Source of the DNA: an uncultured Massilia sp.
GTDB lineage: Bacteria > Pseudomonadota > Gammaproteobacteria > Burkholderiales > Burkholderiaceae_D
Direction: 5' to 3'
Assembly (NCBI RefSeq): GCF_913773735.1
Contig: NZ_CAJYEB010000051.1
Coordinates: 1-46,620 of the forward strand
DNA length: 46,620 nt
Positions 26,074-33,052 of this stretch are shown piece after piece. A program made the position numbers and the translations under genes. Position 1 is the stretch's first letter. Each line of letters starts with the position of its first letter. Under the pieces are notes generated by a model. That model was not told where the DNA came from and did not search any database. It was given only the letters and a program-made list of their open reading frames with translations.

Positions 26074-26955
26074 CTAGCGGTAGCGCTCGACGTACTGCGC
26101 GGCCAGGTCGTCGATGTGCGGGGCGTAGCGCGCCAGTTCGGCATCGGTGCCGGGCGACTGCCAGTCGTCCTTCCAGGACATGACGCCGCCGTCCGCGAAC
26201 GTCACCCGGGCGAAGGCGGCGCCGTCGCGGCGGTAGTCGGCCACCACGCCCCAGTGGAAATCGCGCCGGTAGGCGCGGCGCAGGTTGCCCAGGCCGAAAT
26301 CGACGACGAGGCGCTCGTCGATCACGCACACCGCGTGGCCGTCGATCTGGCCCGGCTTGGCATAGCCGGGGCTGCCCAGCAGGAAGGCATTGTCGCCGTT
26401 GCGGACTTCGGCATGGCCGGAGACGATGCGCGCCGCGCGGCCGTGCAGCTGGGCCAGCCGGCGCACGAGGGAGGCCACCAGGAAGCAGGCGGCGCCGTAG
26501 TTGTGCAGGTACAGCCAGCCGAGGTCGTGCATGCGGTCGTACAGCAGGCGGCCGAAGTCGGCCGATTCGGGATCGTCCGACTGCACCAGCAGTTGCCGGC
26601 CGCGCAATTCGCCGCGCACGATGAAGACGGTGTCGAACGCCTGGCCGTAGCGCTCCAGCATGCCGAGGAAGCGTTCGGTGGCGCGCACGACGATGCCGGC
26701 ATCGGCGTCGCGCGCCAGCGTCACCAGGCCGTGCTGCTGGAAGCGCGCCAGCTGCCGCTCGACGACCTCGGCCGGATACGGCAAGCCCTGGGCCAGCGCG
26801 GCCAGGGTCAGCGGCTGGCCGGCGGCGACGTCGTTGCCCAGCTTGATGAACAGGTCGTAGCCAGGCATCGAATCGGTGCCCGGCACGTTTTCGACGACCC
26901 AGTTACGCAACTGGACGACGCTTTGCAGGATCGGCGGGACACGGTGCAAGGACAT
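26074..26955 (-). CDS. Winged-helix/transglutaminase-like fusion protein
   Basis: The 293-residue protein has an N-terminal winged-helix-like region (about 12-85, with LAALAQGLPYPAEVVERQLARFQQHGLV as the recognition half) and a C-terminal papain-like region. In the latter, Cys 157 (YGAACFLVASLV), His 207 (DGHAVCVID) and Asp 219 (VVDFG) are spaced as in transglutaminase-like or arylamine N-acetyltransferase-like enzymes. No signal peptide is present, so it should be cytoplasmic. No family name is recognised. It could be a regulator whose effector domain keeps catalytic residues, or an enzyme with a DNA-binding module. It lies 106 bp upstream of rep on the same strand. An 11-bp direct repeat lies in front of it (26995-27046). 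Confidence 0.65.
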   Translation of the reverse strand: MSLHRVPPILQSVVQLRNWVVENVPGTDSMPGYDLFIKLGNDVAAGQPLTLAALAQGLPYPAEVVERQLARFQQHGLVTLARDADAGIVVRATERFLGMLERYGQAFDTVFIVRGELRGRQLLVQSDDPESADFGRLLYDRMHDLGWLYLHNYGAACFLVASLVRRLAQLHGRAARIVSGHAEVRNGDNAFLLGSPGYAKPGQIDGHAVCVIDERLVVDFGLGNLRRAYRRDFHWGVVADYRRDGAAFARVTFADGGVMSWKDDWQSPGTDAELARYAPHIDDLAAQYVERYR

Positions 26956-26994
26956 TGTAAATACTCAATAAAAATCACGTCACAATTCACCAGT

Positions 26995-27046
26995 GTGCGC
27001 GATATGTCCCGCAATTGAAATGTAAAAAAGATATGGTGCGCGACAT
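26995..27046. promoter_or_regulatory. 11-bp direct repeat in the divergent promoter region
   Basis: GTGCGCGATAT (26995-27005) and GTGCGCGACAT (27036-27046) are direct repeats with 41 bp between starts, close to four helical turns. They lie between the divergent winged-helix and DUF1857 genes and could be operator sites for the former. Confidence 0.35.
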
Positions 27047-27133
27047 TTCCATGGGGCCGCGCCACGGCGGCGCGCGGGATGCGTTACCATCGGCCTGTGG
27101 GCGCCCCGCGCCATGGCATCCGAGATAAACGAC

Positions 27134-27619
27134 ATGAAATTTGAACACCTGATCGAGATTAACAACCCGCTCAACCCGCTGGCCGACACCATGACCCGCG
27201 AACAGTTGTGGCGCGGGCTGGTATTGCGCGCCGAGGACCCGAAGCTGTTCGTGCCGCACCTGGACGAGTGCACGATCGGCGAGCGCACCAGCGGCACCTT
27301 CGCGCGCCGCCTGCGCTACGGCGAACTGGTCATCGACGACACCGTGCACCTGGCGCCGCTGCACGAAGTGCGCTACGACGTGCCGGCCCAGGGCGACATC
27401 GCCGCCTCCTCGCTGGTGATGCGCATCGAGGCCCCGGGCGACGCCATGCTGCTGGTGCGCTTCATCTACGACGACGGCAATCCGGACGCCGGCGACGAGA
27501 TGGGCAGGATGTACGAGGACTTCAAGAAGTCGGCCTACCAGGAGGCGGACATCGATACCGTCAAGATCGTGCGCCAGCTGGCGGCCGAGGGGAAGCTGGA
27601 CGCCAGTTACCTGAACTGA
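27134..27619 (+). CDS. DUF1857 / SRPBCC family protein (AtaL-like)
   Basis: This 161-residue protein matches DUF1857, a small START/SRPBCC-fold family: MKFEHLIEINNP at the start, L.TREQLWRGLVLRAEDP, and VMRIEAPGD..LLVRFIYDD. It has no signal peptide. SRPBCC proteins bind hydrophobic ligands in a deep pocket, but the ligand here is unknown. ATG 27134 was chosen over the upstream in-frame ATG at 27113 because the family starts with M-K-F/V-E. It is divergent from the winged-helix gene. Confidence 0.85.
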   Translation: MKFEHLIEINNPLNPLADTMTREQLWRGLVLRAEDPKLFVPHLDECTIGERTSGTFARRLRYGELVIDDTVHLAPLHEVRYDVPAQGDIAASSLVMRIEAPGDAMLLVRFIYDDGNPDAGDEMGRMYEDFKKSAYQEADIDTVKIVRQLAAEGKLDASYLN

Positions 27620-27622
27620 GTC

Positions 27623-27700
27623 CCGTCGCCCCGGCGCAGGCCGGGGCCCAATTTCCATGCACGCGTAAAAATTTTCCCCCGGCCTGCGCCGGGGCGACGG
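27623..27700. repeat. ERIC-like inverted repeat, copy 2
   Basis: Arms at 27623-27652 and 27671-27700 are inverted copies around the core CCGTCGCCCCGGCGCAGGCC, related to copy 1 at 10911-10997. It lies between the convergent DUF1857 and flavoprotein genes and may terminate both. Confidence 0.8.
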
Positions 27701-27733
27701 CTCCGGACCGGCGAACAAACACGGCCCTGCCCC

Positions 27734-29182
27734 CTACGTCCCCGGCTCCACCTCGTCCGGATCGACGTCGCTGGTGCCCTTGACGATGTTCGCCGCCAGG
27801 TCGCGCAGCGCCGTGCGCACGCCCTCTTCCACCACCGGGTGGTAGAACGGCATCTCCAGCATCTGGTCCACGGTCAGGCGCGCCTGCACGGCCCAGGCCA
27901 GCAGGTGGCCGATGTGTTCGCCGCGCGGCGCGATCATCTCGGCGCCCAGGAAGCGTCCCGTCACGTATTCCCCGTACACCCGCAGCATCCCCTTGTTCTG
28001 CAGCATGACCCGGCTGCGGCCCTGGTTCTCGAACGAGACCTGGCCGACGGCGAACTTCGGCTTGCCGGGCGCGCACAGCGCCTGGTAGCTGGCGCCCAGG
28101 GTGACGACGTTCGGCTCGGTGAAGGCGGCCGTCAGCGCCGTGCGGCGCAGGCCGGGGCGGATGTCGGGGTAGCGGCCGGCATTGTCGCCGGCGATCTTGC
28201 CGTGGTCGGCCGCCTCCGGCAGCACGGGCCGTTCCTGGTTGGCGTCGCCGGCGATGAAGACGTGGCTGTTCCCGCACTGCATGGTGCGCGTATCGAACAG
28301 GGGGATGCGGTCCGGCCCCAGCGCCAGGCCGCTGTGCTCGAGGCCGATGTCGTCCACGTTGGGCCGGCGTCCGGCCGCCTGCAGCACGTACTGGAAGCGC
28401 GCGCAGCGTTCCTCCCCGCCTTCGCGCGTGCACAGCACGATCTCGTCGCCGTCCTGCTCGGCCTTGACGATCTCGGACTGGAAGTGCAGGTCGAGTTCCT
28501 CGCGCAGCACGCGGCCCGCCTGGCGCAGCACCACCGGGTCGGTCAGCTGCGCCACGCTGCCGCCGCGCGCGTACACGCTGACCCGCACGCCGAGGCGCGC
28601 CAGCGCCTGGCCCAGCTCGAGGCCGATCACGCCGGAGCCGATCACGGCCACCGAGCGCGGCAGGTCCTGCCAGTCGAACACCTCGTCGCTGGTGATGACG
28701 CCCGGCCCGGCATCGGCCAGCACCGGCAGGCGGGTCGGCGTGGAACCGGTGGCGATCACGATGCGCGCCGCCGCGACCTCGGTGCGCTCGCCCCCGTCGT
28801 CCTCGACGCGCAGCAGGTGCGGCTCGACGAAGCGCGCGTGGCCGCGCAGCTTGTCTTCGGCGGGGATGGTGTCGACGCCGTCGAGCACGAAGCCGACGAA
28901 GCGGTCGCGCTCGCGCCGCACGCGTGCCATCACCGCCTCGCCGTCGATGCGTTTTTCTCCCGGGTGCACGCCGAAGCCGGGAGCCAGGTCCAGCATGTGC
29001 GCGGCCTCGGCGGCCGCGATCAGGAGCTTGCTGGGCATGCAGCCCACGCGGGCGCAGGTGGTGCCGTACTGGCCGCCCTCGATCAATAGCGTGCGCGCGC
29101 CCTGCTGCACCGCCGCGCGATAGGCCACCAGGCCCGCCGTGCCGGCGCCGATGACTGCGACATCGACCTCCAGTTTCCGCAT
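27734..29182 (-). CDS. Dihydrolipoyl-dehydrogenase-like flavoprotein
   Basis: The 482-residue protein is a class I pyridine-nucleotide disulfide oxidoreductase. The FAD fingerprint GAGTAG is at 12-17. The redox-active disulfide is C43/C48 in TCARVGCMPSK, matching the lipoamide dehydrogenase CxxxxC pattern. A second nucleotide-binding motif GSGVIGLELG follows. The active-site base pair H448/E452 (HPVVEE) is present near the C-terminus. Genes for the E1 or E2 subunits of 2-oxoacid dehydrogenases are absent here, so this is an orphan copy and may serve another complex or reduce another disulfide. ATG 29182 follows GGAGAA. Mercuric or glutathione reductase are less likely because their signature tails are missing. 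Confidence 0.85.
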   Translation of the reverse strand: MRKLEVDVAVIGAGTAGLVAYRAAVQQGARTLLIEGGQYGTTCARVGCMPSKLLIAAAEAAHMLDLAPGFGVHPGEKRIDGEAVMARVRRERDRFVGFVLDGVDTIPAEDKLRGHARFVEPHLLRVEDDGGERTEVAAARIVIATGSTPTRLPVLADAGPGVITSDEVFDWQDLPRSVAVIGSGVIGLELGQALARLGVRVSVYARGGSVAQLTDPVVLRQAGRVLREELDLHFQSEIVKAEQDGDEIVLCTREGGEERCARFQYVLQAAGRRPNVDDIGLEHSGLALGPDRIPLFDTRTMQCGNSHVFIAGDANQERPVLPEAADHGKIAGDNAGRYPDIRPGLRRTALTAAFTEPNVVTLGASYQALCAPGKPKFAVGQVSFENQGRSRVMLQNKGMLRVYGEYVTGRFLGAEMIAPRGEHIGHLLAWAVQARLTVDQMLEMPFYHPVVEEGVRTALRDLAANIVKGTSDVDPDEVEPGT

Positions 29183-29259
29183 CGTGTTCTCCCCTTGTTG
29201 GCTTCCATGACGATACGCTCATTTTGCCTGTTCGGCATGAAGCATGCCGCTTTCCCGGT

Positions 29260-31266
29260 TCAGATATCGAGCGGATCGACTTCCAGCGACCAGCGCACCC
29301 GGGTCTTCATGGCGCGCAGCGCGTCGACCCAGGCCCCCAGGAAGGCCTGCAGCGCCGGGCGCGAATTCGACTCCACCAGCAGCTGGGCGCGGTCGACGTT
29401 GTGCACGCGCGTCATCGTCATCGGGATCGGATCGTTGATCACCACCGCCTCGGACGGCAGCACGTCGCGCGCCGCCTCCAGGAAGGCGATCGCGCCCGCC
29501 AGTTCGGGCGCCTCGGCGCGCAGCAGGGCCTGGTACATGTACGGCGGCAGCGCCGCCTGGTGGCGCTCTTCCAGCAGGTCGCCGGCGAAGCGTTCGTAGT
29601 CGTGCCGCATCAGGGCGCCGTACAGCGGGTGCTGGCAGTAGCGCGACTGCACCAGCACCTCGGATTCGAGCCCGGCGCGCCCGGCGCGGCCCGCCACCTG
29701 CATCAGCTGGGCGAACAGGCGCTCGCTGGCGCGGTAGTCCTGCGAGAACAGCGCCGTGTCCGGATTGAGCACGCCGACCAGCGTCAGCTTTTTGAAGTCG
29801 TGGCCCTTGGCGACCATCTGGGTGCCCACCAAAATGTCGACGTCGCCGCGGTGCACGGCGTCGAACGCGGCCTGGGCGCTGCCCTTCAGGCGCGTGGAAT
29901 CGGCGTCGATGCGCAGGATGCGCGCCTGCGGGAACAGCGCCTGCAGGCCCTCCTCGACGCGCTGGGTGCCGCGTCCCAGCGGCTGCAGGTCGATGTTGCC
30001 GCAGGTCGGGCAGGCGTGCGGGATGCGCATCTCCAGGCTGCAGTGATGGCAGCGCAGGCGGCGCTCGGGCCGGTGCAGCACCATGAAGGCGGTGCAGCGC
30101 GTGCAGTTGCTGATCCAGCCGCAGGCGTCGCAGCAGATCACGGGCGCATAGCCGCGCCGGTTCAGGAACAGCAGCGACTGCTCGCCCCGTTCCAGGCGCG
30201 TGCGCAGGGCGTTCAGCAGCGCCGAGGTCAGTCCTTCCTTGGGCTTGTCGCGCTCCATGTCGACCAGCTTCACGCGCGGCAGCACGGCGTCGCGCACGGC
30301 GCGCTCGCGCAGTTCGAGGCGGCGGTAGCGCCCCGTCTGCGCATGGTGCCAGCTCTCCAGCGAGGGCGTGGCCGAACCCAGCACGATGGGGATGCCCAGC
30401 TGGTGCGCGCGCCATACGGCCAGGTCGCGCGCCGAGTAGCGCAGGCCTTCCTGCTGCTTGTACGAGGGGTCGTGTTCCTCGTCGATGACGATCAGTTTCA
30501 GGTGCGGCAGCGAGGACAGGATCGCCAGGCGCGTGCCCAGCACGATGCGCGCGCGGCCCTGGTGCGCGGCCAGCCAGTGCAGCATGCGCTCGCCCTCGGA
30601 CAGGCTGCTGTGCAGCGTGGCCAGCATCACGCCCGGGAAGCGCGCGCGGATGTTCGCTTCGAGCTGGGGCGTGAGATTGATTTCCGGGACCAGCACCAGG
30701 ATCTGGGCATCGGCGTCGCGCGCCAGCACCTGGGCGCAGGCCTGCAGGTAGACCTCGGTCTTGCCGCTGCCGGTGACGCCGTACAGCAGCATCGGGCTGA
30801 AGCCCAGCGCGCCGCCGATGGCGTCGGCGGCCTGCTGCTGGGCCGCGTTCAGGACCGGCATGTCGACCGGCGCCGGGTCGTGCGCATCGGGCAGCCTGGC
30901 CAGCTTTTTCAGGGCGCGGTCGAGCGCCACCGTGCTCGCCAGGCGCAGGTTCTTCGGCAGGCCCGGCATCGCCACCTCGCCCAGCGGGCGGTGGTAGTAG
31001 TCGGCGGCGAAGCGCGCCAGCGCCAGCCATTTGCCGGACAGCGGCGGCAGCTGGCCGCGCACGGCCAGCGCATCCTTGAGCTTGTCCGCGGGCACGTCGC
31101 TGTCCCGCTTGACGGCGACGATGACCCCGACCGCCTCGCGCCGGCCGAAATTCACCAGCGCCAGCTGGCCGACCAGCGGTTCGGCGCCGGGCTCGCACGA
31201 CCAGCGGTAGTCGAACACGCTGTCGAGCGGCGTATCGAGGGCGATTTGCAGGATGCAGGAAGCCAA
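29260..31266 (-). CDS. priA: Primosomal protein N' (replication restart helicase PriA)
   Basis: The 668-residue protein has the PriA layout: a 3' DNA-binding N-terminal domain (about 1-105), Walker A GVTGSGKT (163-170), DEEHD (262-266), and the zinc-binding insertion with Cys at 379, 382, 388, 391, 406, 409, 419 and 422. The C-terminal helicase lobe ends with the family tail. PriA recognises stalled forks and reloads DnaB. The start is TTG 31266 with AAGGA six bases upstream; no ATG near the family's usual N-terminus is available. hemE lies upstream on the same strand, across the DnaA-box region. Confidence 0.95.
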   Translation of the reverse strand: MASCILQIALDTPLDSVFDYRWSCEPGAEPLVGQLALVNFGRREAVGVIVAVKRDSDVPADKLKDALAVRGQLPPLSGKWLALARFAADYYHRPLGEVAMPGLPKNLRLASTVALDRALKKLARLPDAHDPAPVDMPVLNAAQQQAADAIGGALGFSPMLLYGVTGSGKTEVYLQACAQVLARDADAQILVLVPEINLTPQLEANIRARFPGVMLATLHSSLSEGERMLHWLAAHQGRARIVLGTRLAILSSLPHLKLIVIDEEHDPSYKQQEGLRYSARDLAVWRAHQLGIPIVLGSATPSLESWHHAQTGRYRRLELRERAVRDAVLPRVKLVDMERDKPKEGLTSALLNALRTRLERGEQSLLFLNRRGYAPVICCDACGWISNCTRCTAFMVLHRPERRLRCHHCSLEMRIPHACPTCGNIDLQPLGRGTQRVEEGLQALFPQARILRIDADSTRLKGSAQAAFDAVHRGDVDILVGTQMVAKGHDFKKLTLVGVLNPDTALFSQDYRASERLFAQLMQVAGRAGRAGLESEVLVQSRYCQHPLYGALMRHDYERFAGDLLEERHQAALPPYMYQALLRAEAPELAGAIAFLEAARDVLPSEAVVINDPIPMTMTRVHNVDRAQLLVESNSRPALQAFLGAWVDALRAMKTRVRWSLEVDPLDI

Positions 31267-31828
31267 GCGGGGTCCTTGTCGGGAAACGGTGAAGCTGTGG
31301 AAAACTGTGGAAAACTTTGTGGAAAATGGAAAACTTGACCGTGGAGAAGGTTTACGTTAGCTCAAAGCACTTGGCAATTCCTCAATGCCACAAAAAAATT
31401 TTCCCTATGAATTCAATGACTTGTGCAAACGCGTCGTGGGGCGGCGGAATCTGCCATCGCTCGCGCGCTTCTGTGCATAACTGGGCATTTCCGGTGAAAA
31501 ACTCAAGCGCAGTGCAGCAAAATCTTGAGGCAACACTTGAAGAATTCTCGTAAACCCCGGTAAACCAAGCACTTTTCGGGATTATTCACAGAAGCTGTGC
31601 ATAACTTTGTGAACAAGGGCCGGCAAACCGCGGTGGACAACTTGTTCCGGCCCTTGCGGCGCCCCCGTTCAGCACCGCCCTGTCGCGATAAAATCCAATA
31701 CTATCAATGACTTATCGAATTCCATCCAGCACTGTATGTTTGCACAGCCTGCCTGGCCCGGGCGCGATGTTTTGTGAATAAGTGGGTTTTGCACGCGCGC
31801 CGTGCAGCGGCACGGCGTGCCGGAAGGG
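31267..31828. other. Gene-free AT-rich region with a DnaA-box cluster
   Basis: Between priA and hemE there is no convincing gene. Exact TTATNCACA sites (either strand) occur at 31472-31480 (TGTGCATAA), 31582-31590 (TTATTCACA), 31596-31604 (TGTGCATAA) and 31773-31781 (TGTGAATAA). One-mismatch sites are at 31296-31304, 31306-31314, 31318-31326 (TGTGGAAAA) and 31608-31616 (TGTGAACAA). AT-rich runs at 31386-31420 and 31687-31722 could serve as unwinding elements. At this base composition such 9-mers should occur only a few times per megabase (hand estimate), so the cluster is not chance. Whether it is oriC, a DnaA titration site or a promoter region is not decided by sequence alone. Confidence 0.8.
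31296..31326 (-). repeat. Three phased TGTGGAAAA direct repeats in front of priA
   Basis: TGTGGAAAA occurs at 31296, 31306 and 31318, with start-to-start distances of 10 and 12 bp, about one helical turn each. The complement TTTTCCACA is a one-mismatch DnaA box. The array ends 30 bp upstream of the priA start codon, so it could control priA. Confidence 0.7.
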
Positions 31829-32926
31829 TCAGGCCGCGCGCTGGCGGCGGCTGAAGGCGTGGACCGCTTCGACCATCGCCGTGACCGATTCCGGCGGTGT
31901 GAACTGCGAGATGCCGTGGCCGAGGTTGAACACGTGGCCATGGCCGGCGGACGGGGTGCCGTAGCTGGCCAGGGCTTTTTCCACTTCGGCGGCCACCTGT
32001 TCCGGCGCGGCGAACAGGATCGCCGGGTCCAGGTTGCCCTGCAGGGCGACGCGGTCGCCGACCAGGGCGCGCGCGCGGCCCAGGTTCACGGTCCAGTCCA
32101 GGCCGAGGGCGTCGGCGCCGATGTCCGCCATCTCGTCCAGCCACAGGCCGCCGCCCTTGGTGAACACGATGGCCGGGATGCGCACGCCGTTGCGGATGAT
32201 CGCGCCCTCGTTGCGCTGCAGCTGCGCCAGCACCTTCTGCATGTAGGCGAGCGAGAACGCCTGGTAGGCGCCGTCGGCCAGCGCGCCGCCCCAGGAGTCG
32301 AAGATCATCACGGCCTGGGCGCCGGCGTCGATCTGGGCGTCCAGGTACTGCGCCACCGCGTCGGCGTTCACCTGCAGGATGCGGTGCATCAGGTCCGGGC
32401 GCGCGTACAGCATCTTCTTGACGGTGTGGAATTCGCGCGAGCCGCCGCCTTCGACCATGTAGCAGGCCAGCGTCCACGGGCTGCCCGAGAAGCCGATCAG
32501 CGGCACGCGGCCGTCCAGCGCCGTGCGGATCTGGGTGACGGCCTTGAAGACGTAGTCGAGCGACGCCATGTCGGGTACGTGCAGCCGCGCCACGTCGTCC
32601 TCGGTGCGCACGGTGCGCTCGAACTTCGGGCCTTCGCCGTCCTCGAAGTACAGGCCCAGGCCCATCGCGTCGGGCACCGTCAGGATGTCGGAGAACAGGA
32701 TCGAGGCGTCCAGCGGATAGCGGTCGATCGGCTGCAGCGTGACTTCGGTGGCGTAGTCCGGATTCTTGGCCAGGCCCAGGAACGAGCCGGCGCGCGCGCG
32801 GGTGGCGCGGTATTCCGGCAGGTAGCGCCCCGCCTGGCGCATCAGCCACACCGGCGTGTACTCGGTCGGCTGGCGCAACAGCGCACGCAGGAAGGTGTCG
32901 TTCTGGAGCGGGGCAAATTGTGGCAT
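31829..32926 (-). CDS. hemE: Uroporphyrinogen decarboxylase
   Basis: The 365-residue enzyme removes four carboxyl groups from uroporphyrinogen III to give coproporphyrinogen III in heme synthesis. The family signatures are intact: PVWLMRQAGRYLPEYR at about 25-40, with the substrate-binding Arg residues, and GFSGSPWTLACYMVEGGGS near the middle. FNLGHGI near the C-terminus carries the conserved His. Length matches the family (about 354). ATG 32926 begins MPQFAPLQNDTFLRALLRQPTEYTPVW, the usual N-terminus; the long upstream in-frame extension runs across a different gene and is spurious. hemE followed by priA is a common Burkholderiales order. Confidence 0.95.
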   Translation of the reverse strand: MPQFAPLQNDTFLRALLRQPTEYTPVWLMRQAGRYLPEYRATRARAGSFLGLAKNPDYATEVTLQPIDRYPLDASILFSDILTVPDAMGLGLYFEDGEGPKFERTVRTEDDVARLHVPDMASLDYVFKAVTQIRTALDGRVPLIGFSGSPWTLACYMVEGGGSREFHTVKKMLYARPDLMHRILQVNADAVAQYLDAQIDAGAQAVMIFDSWGGALADGAYQAFSLAYMQKVLAQLQRNEGAIIRNGVRIPAIVFTKGGGLWLDEMADIGADALGLDWTVNLGRARALVGDRVALQGNLDPAILFAAPEQVAAEVEKALASYGTPSAGHGHVFNLGHGISQFTPPESVTAMVEAVHAFSRRQRAA

Positions 32927-32998
32927 GGCTGACAATCCGTGAAAGGAAATCGGGGGCAAACCTCTATTATCGCACCCCTCGCGCCCGCACTGCCACCT

Positions 32999-33025
32999 TT
33001 GCCTTTCATGCGTGCGACTTATAAT
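32999..33025 (+). promoter_or_regulatory. Candidate promoter of the S9 peptidase operon
   Basis: A perfect TATAAT (33020-33025) lies 27 bp before the start codon, with a weak -35 TTGCCT (32999-33004) at 15-bp spacing. The region also lies upstream of the divergent hemE. Confidence 0.45.
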
Positions 33026-33052
33026 GCCCTTTTCATCCAGCCAGGACCGACC

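Noticed and set aside
31317..31553. A 78-residue open frame in the DnaA-box region
   Set aside because: It has no ribosome site or family features and its codons follow the AT-rich repeat sequence, so it is unlikely to be translated.
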